64,000 nt of DNA from Microcoleus sp. FACHB-672 (GTDB lineage: Bacteria; Cyanobacteriota; Cyanobacteriia; Cyanobacteriales; Oscillatoriaceae): positions 1 to 64,000 of the forward strand of contig NZ_JACJOU010000007.1 of assembly GCF_014695725.1 (NCBI RefSeq), read 5' to 3'. The notes under the pieces are model-generated. The model saw only the letters and a list, made by a program, of their open reading frames with translations. It searched no databases and was not told the origin of the DNA. The position numbers and the translations under genes were made by a program. Positions 17,103 through 27,342 of the stretch are shown one piece after another. Every line of letters starts with the position of its first letter. Position 1 is the first letter of the stretch.

Positions 17103-17525
17103 ATGCGCTACACCGATAAACAAGGGAAAACCCTCAACCTAGACGAATGTATGACTGCCGACAGCTTCTTTATGGAAGCTGATAATTACATCGACGAACC
17201 GTTAGAAATGCACTTCGATCTAACAGGTGAGTTAAAAGCCGGCAAGAAAGGGAAACAAGCCGCAGCAACCCTTCGCAGTAATGGCAGTGAATTAATCCCC
17301 GCAGAAGCCCAAGCCTATAAACGCAGCAATGCCACTCAATTGCTTGAGGTGCCGGCAGGACGCACCGTAGATAACGAAGGACTTAACAATAACTACGCAA
17401 TGCAGCCGGCTATGTCCTTGGCAGAGTATCCCTCATCAGAACAGCAGAAGCGTTATGCCTTTCAAGGCGCAATTGCTATCGTGTTCGTTGCCTTAACGCT
17501 ATTGACTGTATTTGTTGTCAGCTAG
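17103..17525 (+). CDS. Psb34/Ssl1498-like single-span protein with a long insertion
   Basis: 140 residues. The first residues (MRYTDKQGKTLNL) and the last ~50 (LNNNYAMQPAMSLAEYPSSE, then QQKRYAFQG and a hydrophobic C-terminal span) resemble the two ends of Psb34/Ssl1498, a ~60-residue photosystem II assembly and light-harvesting-like protein of cyanobacteria. Between them lies an extra ~80-residue charged, soluble segment (MTADSFFMEADNYIDEPLEM onward). The single span at residues ~117-139 suggests a thylakoid anchor. The HLR1 site just upstream supports high-light control, and nblA lies 93 bases downstream. The family assignment is from memory and moderate. Confidence 0.55.
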   Translation: MRYTDKQGKTLNLDECMTADSFFMEADNYIDEPLEMHFDLTGELKAGKKGKQAAATLRSNGSELIPAEAQAYKRSNATQLLEVPAGRTVDNEGLNNNYAMQPAMSLAEYPSSEQQKRYAFQGAIAIVFVALTLLTVFVVS

Positions 17526-17536
17526 GTGTAACAACA

Positions 17537-17570
17537 GCTAGATATTTAGCTTTAAACCAAGATATCTAGC
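17537..17570 (+). terminator. Hairpin between the Psb34-like gene and nblA
   Basis: GCTAGATAT ... GATATCTAGC, a 9-bp stem without a T-run. It may attenuate read-through into nblA rather than end transcription fully. Confidence 0.4.
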
Positions 17571-17618
17571 TAGCATTGACCCTCTAGTTTTCGCCCAAAT
17601 TCGGCACAGGAGCCAGCC

Positions 17619-17816
17619 ATGAATCAGCCTATCAAATTATCTTTAGAACAAGAATTTAGCATCCGTAGCTTTGCACACCAAGTGCAGCAAATGTCTCGTG
17701 AGCAAGCCCAGGATTTTTTGCTCATGTTGCACAAGCAGATGATCATGCAGGAAACGATGTACAAGGAATTTCTGAAGCACGAGTGGAATATCGATGCCGG
17801 CGCTAGTTCTATCTAA
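17619..17816 (+). CDS. nblA: Phycobilisome degradation protein NblA
   Basis: 65 residues, the normal NblA length. NblA targets phycobilisomes to Clp protease during nitrogen or sulfur starvation and in high light. The family pattern MNQPIKLSLEQEFSIRSFAH, then MSREQAQDFLLMLHKQM and KEFLKHEW, is complete, including the C-terminal region that binds phycocyanin alpha. CAGGAGCC precedes the ATG. No clear NtcA site (GTAN8TAC) was found in the 93-base spacer, so control may come from the HLR1-driven upstream gene. An AT-rich hairpin with an eight-T run follows at about 17963-18006. Confidence 0.93.
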   Translation: MNQPIKLSLEQEFSIRSFAHQVQQMSREQAQDFLLMLHKQMIMQETMYKEFLKHEWNIDAGASSI

Positions 17817-17962
17817 AGCCGGTCAGCAATTATCCGACCATTTGAAAAGAAAGCCCTATCTCGGCTTGAGGATTCAAGCACGCTACAGTTGCTAAATACA
17901 GCCGAGACAGTCAATTTGCCAAAGCTCCCCTGAGAGCCGGTGAAATAATCTTCAAAATATAA

Positions 17963-18006
17963 AAAAGCTTTGTTGCAATCCTTGTATTAGCGGCGAGCTT
18001 TTTTTT
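17963..18006 (+). terminator. Probable terminator of nblA
   Basis: AAAAAAGCT ... AGCTTTTTTTT: a 9-bp AT-rich stem with a long loop and T-run. Downstream, to 18243, the DNA is very AT-rich and presumably holds the fasciclin gene promoter. Confidence 0.5.
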
Positions 18007-18243
18007 ATGTTAAGCTACCGATCCCTAACATCATATCGCCATTTTATGTGCTGTCAATCAAGATTTATCTAATTATTATTTTTAAATTAATTTCTCCTTA
18101 ATCTAAAAAACACTTTTAATGTTATGTGTAATATAAATGGCTTATTTTCTGAGAGCAAATCAACAAAATATATCTATGCCTAATAGTAGATATTCTTCGT
18201 TTTAAAAAGGTTTATAGTTGAAAACAGAAAGACACAAAACTAG

Positions 18244-18657
18244 GTGAACAACTTGGCTAATATCGTAGAAACTGCCATCAATGCTGGCTCATTCAATACC
18301 CTAGTTACTGCAATCAAAGCGGCTGATTTGGTAGACACTTTAAATGGCGCTGGTCCCTTCACAGTTTTTGCGCCGACTGATGAAGCTTTTGCTAAGCTGC
18401 CCGAAGGTACAGTAGAAGGATTGCTTAAGGATATCCCAACGCTTAAGAAAATCCTGACCTACCATGTCGTTTCAGGCAAGGTAATGGCATCTGACGTGGT
18501 GAAGCTGGATTCAGCAACCACAGTTCAAGGTTCAGACGTGAAAATTGACGCTTCCAATGGCGGCGTCAAGGTCAATGATGCCACCGTTGCAACAGCAGAT
18601 GTTGCTGCTGATAATGGTGTCATCCACATCATTGACACAGTTTTGATTCCGGCGTAA
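18244..18657 (+). CDS. Fasciclin (FAS1) domain protein
   Basis: A single FAS1 domain in 137 residues: [51 protein letters not shown] and the closing [16 protein letters not shown]1 proteins mediate adhesion or surface contacts, but this one has no signal peptide, as in the short cytosolic cyanobacterial versions. The start is GTG at 18244; a TTG three codons on (MANIVET) is an alternative matching relatives. A perfect 13-bp terminator follows. Confidence 0.9.
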   Translation: MNNLANIVETAINAGSFNTLVTAIKAADLVDTLNGAGPFTVFAPTDEAFAKLPEGTVEGLLKDIPTLKKILTYHVVSGKVMASDVVKLDSATTVQGSDVKIDASNGGVKVNDATVATADVAADNGVIHIIDTVLIPA

Positions 18658-18683
18658 CCAACGCTTAAGTAGTGAATGCTATC

Positions 18684-18719
18684 TGAGGGGCAGCGATTAT
18701 TTATAGTCGCTGCCCCTCA
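18684..18719 (+). terminator. Strong terminator after the fasciclin gene
   Basis: TGAGGGGCAGCGA, loop ttatttatag, TCGCTGCCCCTCA: a 13-bp perfect stem, then ACTGTTTT. It lies between convergent genes and may serve both strands. Confidence 0.8.
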
Positions 18720-18754
18720 ACTGTTTTAAGGAACGATTTAGGCGCAAAACTTTA

Positions 18755-19057
18755 TCATATTTCGTAGTCAACCACGGCACGTTCGCTAACTATTTTGCCG
18801 ATAAATTCTTTGCATTTTTCGTGTTCTGGATGTTTCTGATAAGTATCCAGCGCCTCGAAACTGGCAAAGGCAGAATACAGTGCCACATCGTAAGCTGCCG
18901 GTGATTCAATGCCATTCATGCCCACTTCAAGATGCTCAATTTCTGGGATAACTGCCGGCAGCGCTTCTAGCATTTCCTTCATCTTGCCGGCATTTTCCTC
19001 TTTAGAAGCGCCTTCTGCGGTATCTTTTAACCGCCACATGACAATATGCTTGATCAT
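18755..19057 (-). CDS. Dabb-family stress-responsive alpha/beta-barrel protein
   Basis: 100 residues with the Dabb pattern: IKHIVMWRLKDTA, an acidic helix, IEHLEVGMNG, YDVALYSAFASFEALDTYQ and HPEHEKCKEFI. Members form dimeric ferredoxin-like barrels; function varies and is unknown here. AGGAAC precedes the ATG. It lies 57 bases after cpcF on the same strand and could be the last cistron of the cpc transcript, though no linkage of function is known. Confidence 0.85.
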   Translation of the reverse strand: MIKHIVMWRLKDTAEGASKEENAGKMKEMLEALPAVIPEIEHLEVGMNGIESPAAYDVALYSAFASFEALDTYQKHPEHEKCKEFIGKIVSERAVVDYEI

Positions 19058-19113
19058 TCAATGTTCCTATTAGAAAAAACGAGATTAAATTTCTCTGGTT
19101 CCACAAAACCAGG

Positions 19114-19773
19114 CTAGGCAGTGAGCGTCTGAGTTGCCAGCACAGCACGAGCGCGAACTACCAATTCTGCATCTGCTTGCGCCATTTGCTGCAACTGCGC
19201 CAAAAGTTGAGAAAACCAAGCGGGACGATCTGCCGGCACTGCACTCCCCAACCCTTGCAATCCCACGATGCCGGCATAGCGCACAACCCATTCTGGATCT
19301 TGACAAACTTTGCTTAATGTATTGTAAGTCCGCTCTTGATCGTCCCGAACCAGCTCACTTGATAACCCAACCCACTGTAGATTGCCCAACCCTCTAGCCG
19401 CCGCGCGGCGCACGCTCAAGGCAAAATCAGTTTCAGCAGCCGAGATCAGTAAATCGATGCCACGGGGATCACCGATGCCGGCTAATGCGCGAACCGCCCA
19501 AGCTCTCGCACCGTAGTTATAGCTATCAAGCTGATCTAAAATAGCCTGAACTGCCGGCTCACCGAGTAAAATTAGCCCATCCACCGCCGCCACTGCCGCA
19601 CCGGGGTTGTTGTAGCGTAAAACCTGAATCAAACTCGGAATCGCTGCCGGTGAGCGAACAGCCGCCAGCGCCTTCACTGCGTTTAACAAGCCATCAGCAG
19701 AATCCGCCTCATCAACGGCTTGAATCAATTTTTGAATGCTTTCATCCTTGGTCATAATTGCATCGCTAAACAT
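19114..19773 (-). CDS. cpcF: Phycocyanobilin lyase subunit CpcF
   Basis: A HEAT-repeat protein of about 219 residues, partner of CpcE in the lyase that attaches phycocyanobilin to Cys84 of phycocyanin alpha. Repeats include AIPSLIQVLRYNNPGAAVAA, ARAWAVRALAGIGDPRGI and LSVRRAAARGLGNLQW. The ATG at 19773 was chosen because AAGAGG sits just before it; ATGs at 19797 and 19755 are alternatives. It follows cpcE after about 160 bases in the usual order. Confidence 0.88.
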   Translation of the reverse strand: MFSDAIMTKDESIQKLIQAVDEADSADGLLNAVKALAAVRSPAAIPSLIQVLRYNNPGAAVAAVDGLILLGEPAVQAILDQLDSYNYGARAWAVRALAGIGDPRGIDLLISAAETDFALSVRRAAARGLGNLQWVGLSSELVRDDQERTYNTLSKVCQDPEWVVRYAGIVGLQGLGSAVPADRPAWFSQLLAQLQQMAQADAELVVRARAVLATQTLTA

Positions 19774-19934
19774 TAAACCTCTTGCAAAAACCTCCAAACG
19801 TCAAACTCTATGGCACATTAACTATTAACCCATCTGTGTCCATCTGTGGTTAAAAATCAAAACCTAAGACTTTGCAAGAAGCCTGAAGTACAGATTATCA
19901 ATAATTTTTATAACTCAAGATTGCCGGCATATCA

Positions 19935-20774
19935 TCACAAAAGCGAATCCATCACCGTCATAACCTGAATCGCATTATCAGACAGCGAAGGGGGTTGTGT
20001 CGGGTTACTCCCTAGCTGATGTTCTAGAATGCCTTTAAGCGCAATCAACTTAAGACTATTTTCTGCCAAAGTTTCAGCAATCGCCTCGGCTGCCGGCAAA
20101 TAACCAATCGCCCCTAGATCCATCAAAGCCGACCGGCGCAACTGTAACTCATCGCCGTGTAAAGCTTGAACCAGGCGTTCTGCATAAATCGATTGGCCTG
20201 TGAGCTGGTACATCGCTCGTGCTGCGGAGTATTGCACCCGCTTAACCGGATGTTCCAGGAACGGCTGAATCAGGGAAATCGCCTCTGTAGCGTGGAGGGT
20301 TCCTAACGCTTCGATGACTGAATTGTAAGGTTGGGCGAGGTGGGGTTTTCCCGGAACAAGCACAGCCGCTTCCACACCGCCGGCTAGCATTTGCATCAAC
20401 ACCGGCACACTGGCAGCAGCATTGAGCATTTCCAGAGATTGCGCTGCAGCTTCTCGAAGGTAGTAGTCTGAACTCTCTAAACACCAAATCAGCGCCGGCA
20501 CTGAACGCTGGTCTCCCAGTTTGCCCAGTGCCCGCGCTGCATTGCGTCTCAGGGGATATCCCCCATCGTCTGTACGGTCAGATTCATCTTCCAAAGCCGC
20601 CAGCAAAGCTTCAACTGCCGCCGGTTCCCGAATTCTGAACCTGCCAAGCCACCAAGCTGCATAGTAGCGCAGACCCAGGTCATCACCCCGCAGATTTGCG
20701 ATTGCTTGCTCTACGGTTAAAGATTCGCCACCATTTTCTGGTGCGGGTGGTGCCGGTTCAAAATAATCCTGCAT
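19935..20774 (-). CDS. cpcE: Phycocyanobilin lyase subunit CpcE
   Basis: 279 residues of HEAT/PBS-lyase repeats: LGLRYYAAWWLGRFRI, YPLRRNAARALGKLGDQRSV, YYLREAAAQSLEML and VKRVQYSAARAMYQLTG. Together with CpcF it forms the heterodimeric lyase that loads phycocyanobilin onto the alpha subunit. Length is normal. It starts 26 bases after the cpcD stop, consistent with one cpcBACDEF transcript. Confidence 0.93.
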   Translation of the reverse strand: MQDYFEPAPPAPENGGESLTVEQAIANLRGDDLGLRYYAAWWLGRFRIREPAAVEALLAALEDESDRTDDGGYPLRRNAARALGKLGDQRSVPALIWCLESSDYYLREAAAQSLEMLNAAASVPVLMQMLAGGVEAAVLVPGKPHLAQPYNSVIEALGTLHATEAISLIQPFLEHPVKRVQYSAARAMYQLTGQSIYAERLVQALHGDELQLRRSALMDLGAIGYLPAAEAIAETLAENSLKLIALKGILEHQLGSNPTQPPSLSDNAIQVMTVMDSLL

Positions 20775-20800
20775 GGGTCTGGTACTGTCAGATGGCTTAT

Positions 20801-21166
20801 TTAGCTATCGTGCTCCGATTTGCCTTCACCTTCGTGGTGATGCTCGGAAGCAGCGTCATGATGATGCTCCGATGCACCCTCATGGTGATGCTCCGATGCA
20901 GCTTTCCTGCTCTTCTCAAATTCAGCATTACCTTCAGGGGTCATCGGGTAAATGTTGACTATTTTGCCACCCATGCGAAGGATGCGCTGCATTTCTTCAT
21001 TCATCCGGTTGTAAGGCACTGTGATAAACACACTGCCACTTTGGCGAATGGGGTAATTTGTTCTGTCACTTTCTTCGCTTTGAGCTAAACCAGTGACTTC
21101 GTACCGAAAGAGCCGGCTACCAGAAGAGCTGCTTGCCGCTCTCCCATAAGCTAATTGACCAAGCAT
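20801..21166 (-). CDS. cpcD: Phycobilisome rod-capping linker CpcD with a His-rich tail
   Basis: 121 residues. Residues 1-77 are a normal CpcD: RLFRYEVTGLAQSEESD, GSVFITVPYNRMNEEMQRIL and GGKIVNIYPMTPEG. CpcD caps the core-distal end of phycocyanin rods. Typical CpcD ends near residue 80, but this one continues with a linker (AEFEKSRK) and three copies of an 8-residue unit, AASEHHHE, GASEHHHD and AASEHHHE, then GEGKSEHDS. The tail adds ten histidines and many acids, a composition that could bind Ni, Zn or Cu; that role is inference. The stop is normal and cpcE follows at 26 bases. Confidence 0.9.
   Translation of the reverse strand: MLGQLAYGRAASSSSGSRLFRYEVTGLAQSEESDRTNYPIRQSGSVFITVPYNRMNEEMQRILRMGGKIVNIYPMTPEGNAEFEKSRKAASEHHHEGASEHHHDAASEHHHEGEGKSEHDS
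20831..20902 (-). repeat. Three 24-base tandem repeats encoding the His-rich tail
   Basis: Units at 20831-20854, 20855-20878 and 20879-20902 each encode (A/G)ASEHHH(E/D). They differ at several mostly silent positions (CAC/CAT, TCG/TCC), so the array is not brand new. Confidence 0.9.
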
Positions 21167-21247
21167 ATTCTTGCGATCTCCTAAAGATGAAAGTCTTACA
21201 CTAACTTTGAACTTTGAACTTTTGACTCTTCAAAATTCAAAACGATC

Positions 21248-22114
21248 TTAGGCTGGCGTAATGCTGGCAATTTTACCGCCCTGACGCTGAATTTGCTGCA
21301 GTTTGTTCGATAACTGCTCGTAAGGCACGATAAAGCTAGTGCTGCTGCGACGCACGCTAGGATAGCCGGGATTGCGAACGCCGGTTACTTCAATCCGGTA
21401 AACTTTACCCGTTTGACCAAACCCTAAAGAGCCACCCAAACTGGTAGTGGGAGTGGAATCTTGAGATGTGCGATATGCCCAGCCTTCAGAACCACCGGAA
21501 GGAGCGACAATGGCGGATGAGCGATTTTGACCGAGTTCGCGAGCCAGACGGGAGTTATTGCCTTCCACCTGAGAGCGATCACTGTTGGCATAACCGCGAT
21601 ACAGCCGGAACATCCGGGTGAAGCCTACGGTTTTTTGACTCCGTTGGGTTTCAAAACCACGATAGTAAGGCACGATATTTTCGCCAAAGCTCTCTTGATA
21701 CTCTGGAGAATCGATGTAAGAATCGATTTCGGCATCAAACCCTTGGGTTTCGTAGATGTCTAGGTGGAAAATCACCTCAGACTCATCATAGGGAGCGCGA
21801 CCCAACAAGTGTTTATAGTTCAGTTCAATGACGCGCGTCTGGAAATTGTTGTAAAGAAACTTCGATTTGTAAAGCTCCGATTTTGCAACACAGCGCACGA
21901 ATTCTCGCACGGTGATGCTGCCATTTTTCAAAAGGGATTCTGCACTGGTGAGTCGTTCTGACTTCATCAGATAGTCGTTGCCTAAAACCTGCCGGTAAAC
22001 GGCACGAATCACGCCCTCAACATCTTCCAGGCTCCAATCTCTCCGCAATTCAACTGGGGATGCTTCGCTAAAAGCTGAGGTTCCCAAGCGGGATGCTGCT
22101 GCTGTAATAGCCAT
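21248..22114 (-). CDS. cpcC: Phycocyanin rod linker CpcC
   Basis: A 288-residue rod linker. The N-terminal PBS linker domain (about residues 20-180) shows [38 protein letters not shown] and [20 protein letters not shown]. The C-terminal CpcD-like domain (about 230-288) shows YRIEVTGV and [20 protein letters not shown]. It links phycocyanin hexamers and tunes energy transfer in the rod. It follows cpcA after 253 bases, which contain a compound hairpin. Only one rod-linker gene is present in this operon. Confidence 0.95.
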   Translation of the reverse strand: MAITAAASRLGTSAFSEASPVELRRDWSLEDVEGVIRAVYRQVLGNDYLMKSERLTSAESLLKNGSITVREFVRCVAKSELYKSKFLYNNFQTRVIELNYKHLLGRAPYDESEVIFHLDIYETQGFDAEIDSYIDSPEYQESFGENIVPYYRGFETQRSQKTVGFTRMFRLYRGYANSDRSQVEGNNSRLARELGQNRSSAIVAPSGGSEGWAYRTSQDSTPTTSLGGSLGFGQTGKVYRIEVTGVRNPGYPSVRRSSTSFIVPYEQLSNKLQQIQRQGGKIASITPA

Positions 22115-22259
22115 TTAAAATTCTCCCAACTAACAACAAGCTTTTTCAGCCAAACCTTGTGCAATCGCTTTCAGCTTTCATGAGTTTTTAAATCCGATCC
22201 CAAATCTAAAATCCTCAATCTTATTGCTGATAGCTATGTTTTAGGTCTATATAAACGAA

Positions 22260-22323
22260 GATGCCCGGACGGGTAAACAACCACTAGCCTGTTGCTAGCC
22301 CCTGCCTACCTATCCGGACATCT
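22260..22323 (-). promoter_or_regulatory. Compound hairpin in the cpcA-cpcC spacer
   Basis: On the minus strand GATGTCCGGATA...GGTA pairs with TACCCGTCCGGGCATC at the outside, and CTAGC aacag GCTAG forms an inner stem. It sits 45 bases after the cpcA stop. Such structures commonly reduce read-through or protect the abundant cpcBA mRNA. Confidence 0.65.
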
Positions 22324-22367
22324 CTTGCCGGACTACGCAATCGTAAAGACGCTATAGAGCGTATCTT

Positions 22368-22856
22368 TTAGCTCAGGGCGTTGATGGCGTAGTCGATGTA
22401 GGTGTTAGCTTCGGTGGCGGCTTGTCCGCTCAGACCGTGATTGCTCTTGATGTGCTTGAGAGCTTCGATGTACCAGCTGGGGGACAGTTCAAAGGTGGTG
22501 TTGATTTCATCTAAACCAGCAATCAGGAACTCATCCATTGGGCCGGTGCCACCAGCAACTAAGCAGTAGGTGACCATACGCAGGTAGTAACCGATGTCGC
22601 GAGAACACTTGTCTTTACCGCGCTGATCGGCTGCGTACTGATTGCCCTGCATTTGGTTGGTGTAGGGGAACTTGTTGTACACCGCTTGGGCTGCACCATT
22701 GATCAGGGTTTGAGCATTGCCGGTCAAAGCACGAGCGGCTTCCATGCTAGCAGCTGCGCGGCGGTAGCGCCCGTCAACGGCTTGCAATTCGGTGTTGCTG
22801 AGGAAACGGCCTTGGGTATCGGCGGTTGCAATTGCTTCAGTAATGGGGGTTTTCAT
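22368..22856 (-). CDS. cpcA: C-phycocyanin alpha subunit
   Basis: 162 residues, the exact family length. Chromophore Cys84 lies in [20 protein letters not shown], and the protein ends [10 protein letters not shown] as usual. With CpcB it forms (alpha-beta)6 hexamers, the main antenna pigment-protein of phycobilisome rods. It follows cpcB by 78 bases. Confidence 0.98.
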   Translation of the reverse strand: MKTPITEAIATADTQGRFLSNTELQAVDGRYRRAAASMEAARALTGNAQTLINGAAQAVYNKFPYTNQMQGNQYAADQRGKDKCSRDIGYYLRMVTYCLVAGGTGPMDEFLIAGLDEINTTFELSPSWYIEALKHIKSNHGLSGQAATEANTYIDYAINALS

Positions 22857-22934
22857 TGTTAGATTGTCTCCCGAATGGTTTTGCTACAAAGTTTTCGTCG
22901 AAATGTGAGAACTTGCTGAAGGATATCAGCGGGT

Positions 22935-25325
<2,391 letters not shown>

Positions 25326-26036
25326 TCAGCTAGATGAATCGCCGAGTCCCTTTGTAGCTGGGTTTGTTAACTCAGAAATTAATCGGCAACACTCATCAAC
25401 CGGCAGCCTTTGTGCCATTGCCGCCACCAAAGCTTCGTAAGCTGATTGATGAGATTCAATTAAAGATTTCGCTTGCAAAGATGCCCAACGCTCTTTTAAC
25501 TGTCCCTGTTGGGGAAGCCGCAATTGAGTCAAAACCGCTCTAACTTTTTGCCGATCTTCAGAGCCTCCCTCAGCACTGCCATAGATCAGGGTTTCAGCCG
25601 CAATTCCCGCCATCCAGACGGTGCAGTAGCGATCTAGCAGCTGCGTGGAAAGACGCCCTTGCTGTAGTTCCAACGCCAATTCTCGATCATCAAACCGCAC
25701 GCCGCCTTGGGCTGAGTGTCCTTGCCTGAAGGCTTCCCAGGCATTGAGGGCGTAACCGGCAACGGGAATATCCAAGAGGTAAGCAACTAAAAAATGACCC
25801 GCTTCGTGACGAACAATGCGTTCACGATGCTCACCAGAGGCACCAGCCAGCCAATCTACCAGCAGTGTACCGCCTTGCCCCTGCCAGCTGAGGGTATCCA
25901 AAGTAGCGAGTCCTAACAGGCAAAAAGTCGCGATTGCCGGCACTGCGGGGGAGAGATTAAATATTGGCCCTAACAAGCTGGATAGTGTCAGGGTAAAAAT
26001 TGTTATGGCAATGAGATTGAGGGAAATCTTACTCAT
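25326..26036 (-). CDS. FtsH-like (M41) zinc protease domain protein lacking AAA ATPase
   Basis: 236 residues. Two hydrophobic spans lie near the N-terminus (about residues 5-28 and 32-48), followed by a peptidase M41-like domain: VRHEAGHFLVAYLL gives the HExxH-type zinc site (HEAGH), and MAGIAAETLIYGSAEGGSED gives the downstream acidic zinc ligand region. The AAA+ ATPase of FtsH is absent. Similar ATPase-less proteins exist in cyanobacteria and plastids; whether they act alone or join FtsH complexes is unclear. Starts at ATG. Confidence 0.8.
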   Translation of the reverse strand: MSKISLNLIAITIFTLTLSSLLGPIFNLSPAVPAIATFCLLGLATLDTLSWQGQGGTLLVDWLAGASGEHRERIVRHEAGHFLVAYLLDIPVAGYALNAWEAFRQGHSAQGGVRFDDRELALELQQGRLSTQLLDRYCTVWMAGIAAETLIYGSAEGGSEDRQKVRAVLTQLRLPQQGQLKERWASLQAKSLIESHQSAYEALVAAMAQRLPVDECCRLISELTNPATKGLGDSSS

Positions 26037-26213
26037 TATTTATTAGTGGGTAGGAGCCGATTTGCAAACCGGCCCGTACAGCGATGGTAAAAATCAGTTA
26101 ATTGTTAACTATTGTTAACGACTAACCTCACAATTCGCAACCTTGCGACAACCGATCTCTGCACGAGCAGTGATTAAACCTAGCTCTTCCTCTATTTCGC
26201 TAAGCTGTCCCAA

Positions 26214-27044
26214 CTATTTCGCGCCCTGCCCTTTGTAAAACGTTTCCAAGCTATCGGAGTCGCCGACAAAGCGCCAATGCCAAGGCTCATAACTGACACC
26301 TTGAGGATTATCTTTGGGAAATGACAGCTCAAAGCTATAGCGAGGGGCATTCGCCGAAAGCCACTTGAAAGCTTCTGTGTTTTCAAATTCGGGATTTACG
26401 TTTGTTGCCGGCACTGCTGCATCCCCGATATCAAGGGCGTAGCCGGTGTGATGCTCACTATAACCCGGAGGCGCACTGACTTCCGCCCGTTTGGTTGCCA
26501 CTTGTGCCCGTTCCGCTTTCACCTCAAAAAACAAGTGCTGTTGATCGTCAATCGTACGAAAGCCAGAAATCGGCACCAAGCTGATGCCCTCTGCCTGAGC
26601 GGCTGCCTGCATCGCTAAAAATGCTTCTGCTGCGGCTTTACGCATTTTAATGCTGCCATCGGGCGCAACCGGCTTGAGTTCTGCTGCCGGCGCTTCCGCA
26701 TAGCGCTTGTGTCCTAAAAGACTTTCTTGCTCCTCAACACTACTCGTCGCGCCGGCAGTAGGTTGGGGCTGTGTTGACTCGCTTGCAGGGGCACTTGGGG
26801 TGCTTTCTGCCGTTTGCCGCGACGCCATCGATTGTGTTTCTACTAAAGCAAACCCCACACCGGCAACGAGCGTAACTCCCAATCCCACCAGTCCTGCAAT
26901 CAGCCATCCCCGCGAAAACCGAGACTGGGGTTTTTGCTCAGGAGTATCGCGGAAAGCAACAGGAATATCGTCGATAGGGGGTACTGAGTTGTGCAAGGGT
27001 TTTCCAGACGAACCAGCCTTATTCAAGGGAGCCACTCTCCGCAC
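26214..27044 (-). CDS. M15-family D-Ala-D-Ala carboxypeptidase (VanY-like)
   Basis: 276 residues, GTG start. One membrane anchor (about residues 46-66, WLIAGLVGLGVTLVAGVGFA) precedes a Ser/Pro/Thr-rich linker and a VanY domain. Zinc and active-site motifs are SEHHTGYALDIGD (SxHxxGxAxD) and YEPWHWRFVG (ExxHW), with PISGFRTIDDQQHLF upstream. It should trim peptidoglycan stem peptides in the periplasm. Monocistronic. Confidence 0.9.
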   Translation of the reverse strand: MRRVAPLNKAGSSGKPLHNSVPPIDDIPVAFRDTPEQKPQSRFSRGWLIAGLVGLGVTLVAGVGFALVETQSMASRQTAESTPSAPASESTQPQPTAGATSSVEEQESLLGHKRYAEAPAAELKPVAPDGSIKMRKAAAEAFLAMQAAAQAEGISLVPISGFRTIDDQQHLFFEVKAERAQVATKRAEVSAPPGYSEHHTGYALDIGDAAVPATNVNPEFENTEAFKWLSANAPRYSFELSFPKDNPQGVSYEPWHWRFVGDSDSLETFYKGQGAK

Positions 27045-27342
27045 TCAATCCAACACTCAATCATTGTATATGCAGACCTATTTATCAACATCTGCGGCAA
27101 CTCAATCGTGTTGGGCTTCTACACTATTCCTTTACACGCTCAGTGCCACATTGCCCGTAAATCTTTGCTGCTCAAGCCCCAGGTTTTCAAACTCAACCGC
27201 ACTTAATTTGCCTATTTACTTATCGCACTTGCCAAGGAGAATGCAGAGACGACAAAGTCCAGACAATCATTTGAATGAATTATTTCACTGTAACTAAGAA
27301 TTTTATATTAAAATATTATGCAAGTTAAAGTATAAATAAAAA

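Noticed and set aside
19800-19870. CATCTGTGTCCATCTGTGG motif between cpcE and cpcF as a regulator site
   Set aside because: It matches a type of dispersed spacer repeat (a related one is near 12870) and shows no operator symmetry.
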